Assembly: GCA_021129445.1 (NCBI GenBank)
Contig: JAJOLG010000010.1
Coordinates: 1-19,967 of the forward strand
From: Candidatus Altimarinota bacterium
Lineage (GTDB): Bacteria; Patescibacteriota; Gracilibacteria; GCA-2401425; JAJOLG01
Direction: 5' to 3'
DNA: 19,967 bases
Each line of letters opens with the position of its first letter. Positions within the stretch are counted from its first letter, which is position 1. Shown here one piece after another: positions 1 to 9,579 of this stretch. Position numbers and translations under genes: made by a program. Below the pieces are notes generated by a model that did not search any database, was not told the DNA's origin, and worked only from the letters and a program-made list of their open reading frames with translations.

Positions 1-368
1 ATAAAAAATCAGATAAAAATTCAGATTTTGTTAATAAGTTTTGCTTTTATAATATATATTATAAATCAAAAAATTATTAAACTTGATAAAAATCAAATTG
101 TTAAATTTATTCAATAATTTCATTTTAAAAGTGTTTGATGAAGGAAAGATTGGTATTTTAGTATGAAAGATAGTGCAAAAATGAAAAATCAAATTAATAA
201 AAATATATGGAAGCTTTTTAAGAAAAAAAACATCCAATGCCTTCTAATTATATCTTTTTTGAAGTTTATTTGGTCAGTGTAGTCAGATAATTCATTTTCA
301 ATATATTGTCTGATTACAGATTCTCTGAACGAAAATATTTTGTCGAAAAATGTGATTTTTTTATTCAT
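1..368 (-). CDS. Unidentified membrane protein, 5' part (runs off the left edge)
   Basis: I do not recognise this protein. Read with TGA as Gly, the frame is open from the ATG at 366-368 to the window edge, giving about 122 residues without the C-terminus. It opens with a charged cytoplasmic-looking stretch (MNKKITFFDKIFSFRESVIR, residues 1-20). This is followed by at least two strongly hydrophobic segments, near residues 45-65 (containing FHIFLLIGFFIFALSFIL) and 85-110 (INLTIGFLSSLIIFGFIIYI). Four or more glycines are TGA, which is why the frame looks broken under the standard code. It is divergent from the inositol-phosphatase-family gene across a 115 nt AT-rich gap that must hold both promoters. 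No SD-like sequence precedes the ATG. Confidence 0.6.
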
Positions 369-483
369 TTTAAATAAGTTATTTTCATTTTTTTAATAAT
401 GAAAGTTTTTTTTAAGAAAGCAAAATTTTTTATTGATTTAGTAAAAAAAATTTTAAAAATTTTAAAAAAATAATAAAATTCTT

Positions 484-1332
484 GTGAATTACGAAAAATT
501 TTTAGAATTAGTAAAATTTTCAGAAAAAATTTCTGAACAAATAAAAAAATCGTATCTTGAAAAATCCTTTAAAATAGTGAATTGGAAGGATGAATGCGAT
601 TTTGCTACTGAAATTGATGAGAAAATGGAAATTCAAATTGCAGAAAAAATTTCTGAATTATTTCCAGATCACTGAATTGATTGAGAAGAATTGACGAAAA
701 AAAATCTTGATGCGGAAAATATTTGGTATATTGACCCGATAGATTGAACAAAATATTTTGCATCTTGACTTCCGCTTTTTACAAGTTCAATTTGACTTCG
801 TAAAAATTGACAAGCAGTGGCTTGAATATTGATAAATCCGATGACAGGTGAGTGTGTTTATTGAACGAAATGATTTTGATGTTTTAAAAATGTTAATTGA
901 AAAACTGAGAAATTAAAAAATATTGAAACGGAAGATGATTTATCCAAAGCTTTTGTGTATTTTGACACAACTTGACTTCATTGAGCAAAGGAAAAATTGC
1001 AAAAAAAATGATTGGAATTTATTTCTGAATTGATGAAAAAAACTTATAGATCAAGGAATTTGTGAGCAAGTTGTTTTATGGCTTTTTGATGAGTTTCTGG
1101 ACATTTGTGAGCATTTGTTGATGTGTTTTGAAAAACAAAGGCTCAGGATATTGCAGCATTTTCTGCGATTTTGCAAGAATTGTGATATGAAGAAAGATTT
1201 TTTGAACTTGAAGGTGCGAGGAATTATGCGATTTGAAATGCGAGGATTTTGGATCAAATTGAGGAGATTATTGAGGGGGTGTGATGAAAAGATTTGAAAG
1301 CAATTAAAGATAAAATAAAAAAATCAATTTAA
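484..1332 (+). CDS. Inositol monophosphatase-family (IMPase/CysQ-like) phosphatase
   Basis: A 282-residue protein of the Mg2+-dependent, Li+-sensitive phosphatase superfamily, which hydrolyses inositol monophosphate, PAP (CysQ) or related sugar phosphates. Visible signatures are the metal-binding GEE at about residues 68-70, WYIDPIDGTKYF at about 82-93 (the DPxDGT motif) and the C-terminal QDIAAFSAILQELG near 222-235, matching the family's WDxAAxxxIxxEAG. The segment RSRNLGASCFMAF also fits. Length is normal for the family (about 260-280). Glycines in DPIDGT and elsewhere are TGA. The start is GTG at 484; no better in-frame ATG lies upstream and the N-terminal helix is intact from it. It is followed 18 nt later by the O-antigen-ligase-like gene, probably in one transcript. 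Substrate cannot be told from sequence. Confidence 0.88.
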
Positions 1333-1350
1333 TTTTTTATTTAATTTTTT

Positions 1351-3069
1351 ATGAAAAATATTAACAAAATTAAATTAAATATTTTCGACAAAATTGCATT
1401 TTGAATTTTAATAATTTTCGCAATTTTTATACCATTTCATGCATTTTTAGTAACATTTTTACCACATTTTTTTTGAAATTTGTGATTTTGAAATTTTTTT
1501 TGATTGTGAAAATTTTTTTTGGTTTGGAAAGAAATTTTATTTTTAGTTTTAAGTTTTTTGTTTTTTTGAAAATTTTTGCAAAACCTTTTTTTTAACTTAA
1601 AAGAAGATAAAAAATCAAAAAATAATCTGATAAAAAAATTTTTTTCTCATTGAAAAAAAGAAAATTGTATCAAAAAATTTTTTTTGTGATTTAAAAATTT
1701 TTTTTATTTATCAAAAAAATCTTTTCCGATTCAGCAGTTTTTTTTCTTTGATAAAATTTTTTTAGCATTTTTTTTAATCGCAGTAATTCCAGTATTTTAC
1801 AGGTTTTTTACTTGAAGTTTTTGAGAAAATTTTTTACTTCAATCGATTTTTTGATTTAGGGTGGATTTTATTTATTTTTTAATTTTTTATTTGATTCGTT
1901 GATTTTCTTTTAACCTTACTCAAATTAAAAAATTTTTTTATGTTTTTATTTTTTCTTGATTAACAGCTTTGATTTTTTGATTTTCTCTTTATTTATCAAG
2001 TTTTAACCGGGTTCCAGAAAAAATTATTACTTCAAAAAAGAATTTTATTGAAATTTCTGATGAGAATAAAAAAATTATCAAACAATTTTATTTTCACAAA
2101 AGTTGAGAAAATGACGATATTTTGAGAAAAAAAGAGGGTTTAAATGAAAATGAAAAAATAATTTTAGAGAAATTTTTTGAAAATCCAGACTTAATAAATT
2201 TTAGAAATGAGAATTTTTTAAATTTAATGGTCGATAAATTTTGATATTCGCCAGGGGTGTCAAATTATGAAGTTCAAAAGGCTTTGCCGGCTTTTCATAT
2301 TGTTGAGGCGAAATGAACGGCAAGGTTAGCGGCTACTTTTTCTTGACCAAATCAGCTTTGATTTTTTTTGATGGTTTTTATCGGTGTTATTTTATGATTT
2401 TTAAAATTTTTATTTAAAAATAATTGATGAAAAATTGAAAAAATATTCTTGATTTCGGTTTTGATTTTTTCCTTGATTTGCCTTTATTTTTCTTTTTCAA
2501 GGTCGGCATGGCTTTGAATTTTATTGATTTTTTGATTATTTGCATTTTTTTCATTTCCTCAAAAATATCATTTAAAAATCTTCTTTTGATGAATTTTTTT
2601 ATTGGTTTTAACAATTTTTTACACATATTTTTTTCAGCAGGATTTTTTTGAAAGAACGATTTTAAGATGAGGTTCAACGGCAATGCACTTTGAGAGAAGT
2701 TTGGAATGAATTGGTCAAGTTGTAGAAAAACCGCTTGGATATTGACTTTGATTTGCATGACCAGTTTCAATGAAATTTCCAGAAAATTGAGTTAAAATTG
2801 CAGAAAATTGGTTTATCCAAATGTTTCAGGAGTTTTGAATTTTGTGATGAATTTTTTATTTATTTTTATTTTTTAATTTTTTGGTATTTTTAATCAGAAA
2901 ATTTTTATCAGAAAAATTCGATAATTTTTTGATTTTTTGATGATTTTTAGGGCTTTGTGGTGTTTTACTTGCAGGGTTATTTTTACATAGTTTTGAAGAT
3001 ATTTGAGTCTCGATTTTGTTATTTGTGATTTTATCTTTATGATTTCAAAAAAAGTTTTGACACACTTAG
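1351..3069 (+). CDS. O-antigen ligase/polymerase (Wzy/WaaL-like) membrane protein
   Basis: A 572-residue, very Phe-rich polytopic membrane protein with about ten or more hydrophobic segments. Family marks are SGPNQLG near residues 331-337 followed by a TM segment, FSRSAWLGILLIF near 381-393 (the SRSxxLG motif of O-antigen ligases), and a late periplasmic loop with ERSLEGIGQVVEKPLGYGLG near 449-468, where the family has its HNxxL-type loop. The family transfers or polymerises undecaprenyl-linked glycans at the outer face of the cytoplasmic membrane. A charged segment of about 90 residues (roughly 225-320) precedes SGPNQLG and is probably extracytoplasmic. Residue 220 is a CGG codon (possibly Trp). 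The start ATG at 1351 lies 18 nt after the previous stop. Whether it is a ligase or a polymerase cannot be decided, and no glycosyltransferase cluster surrounds it. Confidence 0.8.
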
Positions 3070-3134
3070 AAAAAATTTTTATTTTTCTAAAAAAATTTTT
3101 TCTATTTTTTCATGAAAATTTTTTTTTAATTTTC

Positions 3135-3175
3135 AAAAATTTTCCAGATTTTTTAATTTGGAGAAAATTTTTTTA
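3135..3175 (+). terminator. Possible weak hairpin between the ligase-like gene and mfd
   Basis: An imperfect inverted repeat (AATTTTCC ... GGAGAAAATT, one bulged base) followed by a run of T. The whole 124 nt gap is A/T homopolymer runs, so such pairing is easily found by chance. It may be only a partial stop between the two same-strand genes. Confidence 0.25.
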
Positions 3176-3193
3176 AGATAAATTAGTTAAATA

Positions 3194-6100
3194 ATGAACC
3201 TACAAAACCTTCTAAACACAAAATCTTTACAAAAACTTCAAAAAGAATTTGAAGAACAATGAAATTTAACAATTTCAGGTTTTTCAAATGTTTCTTCGAA
3301 AATTTTTATTACTGATTTTTTTATGAAAAAAAATCGGTGAGAAAATTTTTTTTGGATTGTTAATTCAAAAGATGAGTTACTTGAAACTGAAAAAAATTTA
3401 AAAGTTTTTTTATGAGATGATGTAGAAATTATTGTATGAAATAAAGGTTTATCTGAATGAGAAAAAAATTTTTTCGTCTCAGAAATGTTTAAAGATGATA
3501 AAAGGACTAAAATTTTTGTGTTTGAAAAATCATTTTTGTTTGAAAGTTTTTCTCCATTTGAAAATCTTAAAAAAGATTGATTTTTATTGAAAGAATGAGA
3601 AAAATTTGATGAATATAAATTTTTGGAATTTCTAAACTCTGCAGATTACAAAATGTCAAGTGAGGCAAAAATTTTAAAATGAGAATTTAGAAAAATATGA
3701 AATTTAATTGAAGTTTTTCCGATAAATTCTGAAAATGTTTTAAAAGTTTTTTTTGATTGAGAAAAAATTTCTGAGATTGAAAAAATTTTTTCTGATATTT
3801 GAAAAAAATCTGAAAAACTTGAAAAATTTTTGATTTTGCAAAATAAATTTTCTGCTACAAAAAAAACTTTTTTGGATATTTTTCAAACAAATTGAACTGT
3901 GATTTTTGACGAATTATTTTTGGAAACCGGTGAAGAAATTGCGAAATTGTGAAAATTAAGGTTTAATAAATATCTGGATTTTAATTTATTTCCAGATGAT
4001 GATAAAAAATTTCATCATTTAAGATATTTATCAGTTTTGAAATTTTATAATGAGGCGGATTTTGTGCTTGATTTAAATGAGAAAATTAAGAATTGATGGG
4101 ATATTGTTTTATGAACAAAGAGATTTGATGAATTGAAAAGTATTTTGGATGAAAATAAATTGAATTTTGTGAAAATTTCTCCAGAGAAAATGAGGCGAGG
4201 TGCCTCTGAGTGTAAAATTCAGGTTGTAGAAATTCCAAAAGATTGATTTTTGCCATCTTGATTTCAAAATCCTGATGATAAAACCTTGTTTTTATCGGAA
4301 AAAGAAATTTTTACAATTCAAAAATCCAAGAGAAATCAATCGATAAAAAAAATGTCTTTGGATTTTATTACTTCTTTGAAAGAAGGTGATTATGTGGTGC
4401 ATTTTGATCATTGAATTTGACTTTTTGAGTGAATTATTTCGCAAAATATTGACTGAATTCGTCGTGAATATTTGGCAATTTCATATCAATTATGAGATAA
4501 AATTTTTGTTCCAATTGATCAAATTGATAAAGTTTCAAAATATTTATCTGATGAATGAGTTATTCCAAAAATTTCAAAATTGTGATCAAATTCGTGGAAA
4601 GTTTTGCAAAAAAAGGTGAAAGATGAAACAAATAAAATTGCAAAAGAGCTTTTGAGTATTTATGCAAAAAGAAAAAAGGCAAGAAGAGAATCATTTTTAG
4701 AGGATACAGAATTACAAAAAAAGTTTGAAAAAACATTTCCATATGAGGAGACACCTTGACAAATGCAGGCGATTTGAGATGTTAAAAAAGATATGGAGTG
4801 AGAAATTCCAATGGATAGATTGGTGGTTTGAGATGTTTGATTTTGAAAAACTGAGGTTGCAATGAGGGCGGCTTTTAAGGCAACAGAATCAGGAAAACAG
4901 GTTGCTGTGATTGCCCCGGTGACAATTTTGGCAGTTCAACATTTTGAGTGATTTAAAAAAAGAATGGCAGAATTTTGAAAAAAAATTGCAGCAATGACTC
5001 GTTTTCAAAGTCAAAAAGAGCAAAAAGATGTTTTGAAAAAATTAGAAAATTGAGAAATTGATATTGTAATTTGAACTCACAGGTTATTTTCCGATGATGT
5101 TAAATTTAAAAATTTATGACTTTTAATAATCGATGAAGAGCAAAAATTTTGAGTAAAACAAAAGGAGAAAATTAAAAAGATGAAGGCAGATATTGATATT
5201 TTGACCATGACTGCAACACCGATTCCTCGTACTTTAAATATGTGATTAAATAAACTTCGTGATATTTCGACAATTACAACTCCGCCTCAGTGAAGACTTC
5301 CGGTGATTTCTGAGCTGAGAAAATATTCTGATGCAATTACAAGAGATGCTATTTTAAAGGAGATTAAGAGATGAGGACAAGTTTATTTTCTTCATAACCG
5401 AGTTGAAACTATTGAGTGAATTGCTGATAAATTGTCAAAATTAGTACCGGAAGCAAAATTTATTGTTGCGCATTGACAACTTTCTCCACATGAGCTTGAA
5501 GAGAGGATTTTAGCATATAAAAAATGAGAATATGATGTTTTGATATCGTCAACCATCATTGAAAATGGGATAGATTTATCAAATGCTAATACTATGATTG
5601 TAAATAATGCTGAAAAGTTTGGACTTTCGCAACTTTATCAACTTCGTTGAAGGATTTGAAGGTCAAAAAGGCAGGCTTTTGCATATTTTTTATATCACAC
5701 AAGGTGAGTTTCTGTTGATGCAAAAAAAAGATTAAGAGCAATTGTTGAAGCTTCTGAGTTATGAGCTTGATTTCAAATTGCAATGAAAGATTTGGAAATT
5801 CGCTGAGCAGGGGATATTTTGTGAGCAAAGCAAAGTGGTTCGGCGACTTCAATTTGAGTTTCACATTTTTTGAGAGTGTTAGAAAAAGCAGTTGAAGAAA
5901 TGAGATCTTGATGAAATTTGCAAAAAAATTGAGAGGAAAATTTTGATTCAACAACAATTGATTTGCCAATAAACTGATTTATTCCAGATTGATATATTAC
6001 AGAAATTAACGAAAAAATGTCAATTTATCAGAAGCTTTCAGCGACAACAAATGAAAAACTTTTGAGTGAGATAGTGTCAGATATTGAAGAGGAGTATTGA

Positions 6101-6376
6101 GAAGCTCCGATTGAGTTGAAAAATTTAGAAAAATTATTGAGATTAAAAATTAAAGCAACAAAAGCGCAAATTAAAAAAATTTTTACAAGATGATGAGAAA
6201 ATTGAAAAGAATTGGTATTTTTACTTTTAGAAGATACAAAACCGGAGAAGATTTTTAAATTGTTTTCTGTAAATCAGAAGTGGCAAATTCGTGGGGATAG
6301 TGTTGCAATTTTGATGGATGATTTGGCGGGTGCTTGGTTTTTGGAGGTGGAGAGGAGTGTGGAGGTTTTGATTTAA
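3194..6376 (+). CDS. mfd: Transcription-repair coupling factor Mfd
   Basis: A 1060-residue superfamily-2 translocase that removes RNA polymerase stalled at lesions and recruits UvrA. Residues 1-390 correspond to the UvrB-homology part and are divergent. The RNA-polymerase-interacting domain begins at about 396 ([17 protein letters not shown]). The motor follows: Walker A GDVGFGKTEVA at about 545, DEEQKFGV at about 647, [10 protein letters not shown] at about 672, ENGIDL at about 790 and the motif VI region [16 protein letters not shown] at about 816. A C-terminal TRCF (D7) domain covers roughly 930-1060. Length is slightly below the usual 1100-1200. TGA supplies many motif glycines. CGA at residue 736 falls on the R of the conserved NRVE, so CGA reads as Arg; CGG occurs at residue 48. 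RecG was considered, but the RID and D7 regions rule it out. The gene ends before a bidirectional terminator. Confidence 0.96.
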
Positions 6377-6400
6377 AAATTATTTTAAGTTTAAAAAATT

Positions 6401-6450
6401 AAAAAAACTTCTAAAAAAAATTTTTCAGAAGTTGTTTATTTTTTTTAAGT
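6401..6450. terminator. Bidirectional terminator between mfd and smpB
   Basis: The stem AACTTCT (6406-6412) / AGAAGTT (6427-6433) encloses an A/T loop that can pair further. It is followed by T-rich runs on both strands: TTTATTTTTTTT on + and a long T run on -. Its position between convergent stops (mfd at 6376, smpB at 6462) suits use from both sides. Confidence 0.75.
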
Positions 6451-6461
6451 TAAAAAATTTT

Positions 6462-6932
6462 TTACCCTCAATTTATCAATTTCTTCAAATTTTTCGCTAA
6501 ATTTCTATTTGTATCTCTCTCTTTTATTGCATTTCTTTTATCAAATTTCTTTTTTCATTTTCACAAAGCAATTTCAATTTTAATATATCTTCATTTCGTC
6601 AAAATTGCAGTTGGAACCACGGTGTATCAAGGCTGATCTCATTTTGAGAAAAATTTTTCAATTTCTGATTTTTTTGCCAAAATTTTTCTTGATTGTTCTG
6701 GAAAGTGATCAAAATGATTTGGTAATTTTGAATATTTTCAAATATTTAAATTTTTTACCCGCATTTCTAATTTATCAGAACCTCAATTGTTAAAAGAAAT
6801 ATATGCTCATTTCATTGAGCAGTTTTTTTCACGAAGCGCTTTGACTTCGTATCATTTTAATTGCATTCAGCAAATTAAATGATTTGAAAGTTCGTAGTCG
6901 AAATTTGCCTTTTTGTTTTTACAGATTATCAT
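6462..6932 (-). CDS. smpB: SsrA-binding protein SmpB
   Basis: A 156-residue protein that binds tmRNA (SsrA) and delivers it to stalled ribosomes for trans-translation. Family features in order: KNKKANFDYEL at residues 5-15, QLKGYEVKALR near 24-34 (usual ELxGxEVKSLR), a KSEIEKF segment near 88-94, GYTVVPTAI near 102-110, and the basic tail GKKKFDKRNAIKERDTNR (usual GKKxYDKRxxxKxRD) ending at TAA. The length is typical. Glycines in QLKG, GYTVV and GKG are TGA. Residue 58 is CGG at a place where Trp is plausible. The start is ATG at 6930-6932. It lies 213 nt downstream of dnaB on the same strand. The tmRNA gene is not seen in this window. Confidence 0.93.
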
Positions 6933-6998
6933 TTTGGTTTTTTTTAGTTATTCTTAACTTTTTTATTAATCCTTTACTCTTCTGTTTGGGGTAATATG

Positions 6999-7018
6999 TT
7001 TCAAATAAATATTTGAAA
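6999..7018. other. Perfect inverted repeat between dnaB and smpB
   Basis: TTTCAAATA-aa-TATTTGAAA is a perfect 9-bp palindrome about 65 nt upstream of the smpB start. It has T5 after it on the + strand only, so it is not an obvious terminator for the minus-strand genes. It could be an operator or a processing hairpin; in DNA this AT-rich, chance is also possible. Confidence 0.35.
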
Positions 7019-7021
7019 TTT

Positions 7022-7123
7022 TTACATCTTTTTTCAAACAATTACAAAAATTGGAGATTTTTCTCTTAACATTTTATAAGAAATTTTACCAAAAATCCTT
7101 GCTAATTTTGCTATTGTTTGCAT
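7022..7123 (-). CDS. Possible small protein, 33 residues
   Basis: An open frame from ATG (7121-7123) to TAA in the 213 nt gap between dnaB and smpB. The product is short and basic, beginning MQTIAKLARIFGK and ending FVIVGKKM, with one TGA in a plausible glycine position. Codon use looks like that of the neighbours. No family is recognised. It would sit between dnaB and smpB in the same transcript. A chance ORF of this size is quite possible. Confidence 0.3.
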
Positions 7124-7145
7124 TTTTTTAAAATTAAAAAATTAT

Positions 7146-8510
7146 TTATCCAACAAATCCTCATGTTAAATTTTTAGTTTCAGAATCAAAAAATTTCATC
7201 TGCTCTTTTTGAAATTTTAACTCAATTCTTCAAACTGGACCATGACGATTTTTTCTGATAAATAAATCTGTTATTCATTTTCTTTCTGTGTCTGGTTCAT
7301 AATATTCTTCACGATACATCATAAAAACAACATCGGCATCTTGCTCAATTGATCAAGAATCTCTTAAATCAGAAAGTTGTGGGATTTTTCAAGGTCTTGA
7401 TTCAACAGCTCTTGAAAGTTGTGAAAGTGCAATAATTGGCACTGAAAGTCATCTTGCCAAGGCTTTTAATTGCCTTGAAATTTCTGAAATTTCATTTACT
7501 CTATTCGCTGCAAGTGCAGGATTTCACGATGTCATCAATTGTAAATAATCAATAACTATTATATCCAAACCATGTTCCATCTTTAAACGACGACATTTTG
7601 CTTTTACTTCGGAAAGCGATGCTCAAACTGAGTCATCGATAAAAATATTTGCCTTTCAAAGCTGATCAAGTCACATTCATAATTTTGCAAAATCCTCATC
7701 ATTCAGCATTCATTTGTGTAATTTCCACGAATCAACTCAAATTGTTGAGCAAAATAATCTATCAACAAGTTGTTCTTTTGACATTTCCAAAGAAAAAAGT
7801 CAAACATTCTTTTTTCAATTAATTGCTGCATTTTGAGCGATATTTAAAGCAAGTGCAGTTTTTCACATTGCTGGTCTTGCTGCTAAAATAATTAATTCTG
7901 ATGGTTTAAATCAATTTAATTTTTCATCAATTCATTTGAAATGAGAATAAATAACAGCTTTTTCAGCTTCTTCATCAATTTCTCAATTGTGTTTTTTTGA
8001 GAAAAAATCAAACCTTCCGGCTAAAATATCTTTAATATGAACAAATTTATCTTTTAAAAATGTTTGCGAAATTGAAAAAACTTGTTTTTCCGTTTTTTCC
8101 AAAAGTTCAATTGTATCTTTTGATTCATCAAATCAGTATCAAATAATTTCATTTCAAGCTGTGATCATATTTCTACGAGTCGCAGTTTCTTTGACAATTT
8201 TTCAATATGCTCAAATATGTGCAGAAGTTGGCACTTCTGATGCAATTTCTGCTAAATATTCAATTCATCAGATTATTTCCAATTTTCATTTTTTTTCCAA
8301 AAAATCAGAAACTGTCAAAAGATCAACTGGAGTATGTCTTGCTTGCAAATTTAAAATTGCATCCCAAATTATTTTATGTTTTTCATCATAAAAATCATCA
8401 GTTGAAATCAAATCAGAAACTTGATAAAATGAATCTTTATCAATAAAAATTGATCAAATTACAGATTTTTCTGCTTCAATATTATGCGGAGGTGTTTTAA
8501 TTTTATTCAT
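7146..8510 (-). CDS. dnaB: Replicative DNA helicase DnaB
   Basis: A 454-residue hexameric 5'-3' helicase of the replisome. The N-terminal domain starts TPPHNIEAEKSVIGS (residues 6-20), as in other DnaB proteins, which supports the ATG at 8508-8510. The linker includes VIYSHFKGIDEKLNGF (usual TGFxxLDxxxxGL). The RecA-like domain has Walker A AARPAMGKTALA at about 210-221, FSLEMSKEQL, Walker B DIIVIDYLQLM at about 318-328, SQLSRAVESR, DLRDSGSIEQDADVV and the C-terminal RKNRHGPVG near 420. No intein or insertion is seen. Most motif glycines are TGA. The frame stays open upstream of this ATG for about 55 codons, but that stretch shows no DnaB similarity and contains a hairpin. Confidence 0.96.
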
Positions 8511-8599
8511 ATTTTTTTTGGATTTTTTTCTTTATTAAAAAAATTTTTTTTGGAAATACAAAATTTTTTATTTTTTGTATAAAAATATTTTACTTTTAA

Positions 8600-8626
8600 A
8601 AATAAAAAAATAGCATTTCTGATGCT
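8600..8626 (-). terminator. Terminator-like hairpin upstream of dnaB
   Basis: On the minus strand AGCAT-cagaa-ATGCT (8626-8612) is followed directly by ATTTTTTTATTTTT. It lies about 100 nt upstream of the dnaB start codon, so it either ends an unseen minus-strand transcript beginning around 8700-8800 or attenuates the dnaB leader. The stem is only 5 bp. Confidence 0.4.
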
Positions 8627-8819
8627 TGTAATTTTTTTATGATTTCCTTCAGGTAAGGCTTTTGTACATATAATCATTTAAATGGTCATCTTCATTTTTT
8701 AATGATAACTACACTATTTTTATATTTTTACGAGTGCATAAACGCCGGTTCTGATTTGTTTTATTGACATAATTTATTTATAAGAATCACTTTTCAATAT
8801 TTTTATAAAATTATTAAAT

Positions 8820-8849
8820 TTGACAAATAAAAAATTTAAACTTTATTTA
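8820..8849 (+). promoter_or_regulatory. Likely sigma70-type promoter of the GNAT gene
   Basis: A perfect -35 TTGACA (8820-8825) and a -10-like TATTTA (8844-8849) are separated by 18 nt. Transcription would begin about 12-14 nt before the ATG at 8869, leaving a very short leader without a ribosome-binding site. Confidence 0.5.
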
Positions 8850-8868
8850 TAAAAAAATAAAATAAATT

Positions 8869-9414
8869 ATGGAAAGAATTGAAGTTTTATCATCAAAAAA
8901 CATCTCATTAGTTGTACCGGAAAAACAAGATATTAAATTATGGTATCAATGAGTTAATAATATTGAAACTCAAAAATATCTTTGAAGTATGTTTTGACAA
9001 GTAATCAGCCTTGAGGCTGAAGAAGATTATTTTAATAAATTAAAAAATGATCAAAGCATTAGGCAATTTTGTATTTATGTAAAACCTAAATCTAAAATCA
9101 TATGAAATATAAGCCTTATGGAAATTGATTTTCAAAATAGAAAAGCTAATTTTTGAATTGCTATTTTTGATGAAAAAAGTAGAGGAAAATGATATTGAAC
9201 CGAATCTATTAAGTTAATTTTAGAATATGCCTTTGAAGTTTTATGATTAAATAAAATAAATCTTTGATTTATTGAATTCAACGAAAGAGCAAGGGCAGTT
9301 TATGAAAAAATCTGATTTAAATATGCATGAACTTTAAAACAAGATTTTTATCAATGATGAAAATATTATGACCATATTTTAATGGAAATATTTTTTGATA
9401 ATTTTAAAAAATAG
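8869..9414 (+). CDS. GNAT-family N-acetyltransferase (RimJ/RimL-like)
   Basis: A 181-residue acetyl-CoA-dependent acyltransferase. The acetyl-CoA pyrophosphate-binding loop RGKGYGT is at residues 105-111, followed by the helix ESIKLILEYAFEVLGLNKI. The later FNERARAVYEKIGFKYAG, with ILMEIFF near the C-terminus, is typical of the RimJ/RimL type that modifies protein N-termini or small molecules. Length is typical. Acceptor is unknown; antibiotic modification and ribosomal-protein acetylation are both possible. Glycines such as those of the GKGYGT loop are TGA, so the gene is adapted to the local code. It stands alone between a divergent dnaB and a recombinase remnant, which raises the possibility that it came with a mobile element. 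Confidence 0.88.
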
Positions 9415-9432
9415 TTAATTTTTAATTAACTA
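9406..9432 (-). terminator. Perfect hairpin at the end of the GNAT gene
   Basis: TAGTTAATT-ttt-AATTAACTA (9412-9432) is a perfect 9-bp stem that includes the TAG stop of the acetyltransferase gene. A T6 run follows the stem only on the minus strand, so it better fits termination of the minus-strand transcript coming from trm11-like/tRNA-Asn. A second short palindrome, CTAGG-g-CCTAG, overlaps at 9430-9440. Confidence 0.5.
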
Positions 9433-9489
9433 GGGCCTAGTAAGGTTTAACGCTTCATTTTTCAATATTTAAATCTTATTTTCTTTTTT

Positions 9490-9512
9490 ATTTTCATTTT
9501 CATTTTCATTTT
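9490..9512 (+). repeat. Short tandem repeat ATTTTC
   Basis: Almost four copies of the hexamer ATTTTC in the non-coding gap between the acetyltransferase gene and the recombinase remnant. Its function, if any, is not apparent. Confidence 0.6.
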
Positions 9513-9579
9513 AAAATTTCACTTGTTTTAAATGCATCAAAATCTAGTGAGAAATACTTAATTATTTCTCTTGAAGTTG

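Larger units (their letters stand above)
8511..8868. other. Divergent intergenic region dnaB / GNAT gene
   Basis: 358 nt without a convincing gene. It holds a hairpin (8612-8626), a likely promoter for the + strand gene (8820-8849), a less AT-rich patch around 8730-8760 (ACGAGTGCATAAACGCCGGT), and A/T runs. A 16-codon minus-strand ORF (8720-8770) covers the GC-richer patch and matches nothing I know. Confidence 0.5.

Noticed and set aside
484-1332. Apparent pseudogenes broken by many stops
   Set aside because: All of these stops are TGA at glycine positions; reading TGA as Gly removes them without any frameshift.
2414-2770. Antisense open frame of 118 codons
   Set aside because: It lies fully opposite the O-antigen-ligase-like gene, shows no motif, and arises because that gene is rich in TTT and ATT.
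5592-5969. Antisense open frame of 125 codons
   Set aside because: It is opposite the helicase motif V-VI region of mfd, which is certain; no protein family features.
6933-7145. tmRNA gene next to smpB
   Set aside because: The gap is too short and has no tRNA-like T arm, no CCA end and no tag reading frame.
8511-8684. N-terminal extension of DnaB
   Set aside because: The frame is open upstream, but the added residues do not resemble DnaB, and the normal DnaB start pattern (PPHNIEAEKSVIG) begins 6 residues after the chosen ATG.
8720-8770. 16-codon minus-strand ORF in a GC-richer patch
   Set aside because: Too short and unmatched to claim; kept only as part of the description of the intergenic region.
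9430-9440. CTAGG-g-CCTAG palindrome as an attachment-site core
   Set aside because: No second copy was found near the recombinase remnant or tRNA, so it cannot be tied to integration.
9490-9512. CRISPR-like or regulatory repeat array
   Set aside because: Just a 6-nt tandem repeat with no spacers; most likely replication slippage in AT-rich DNA.
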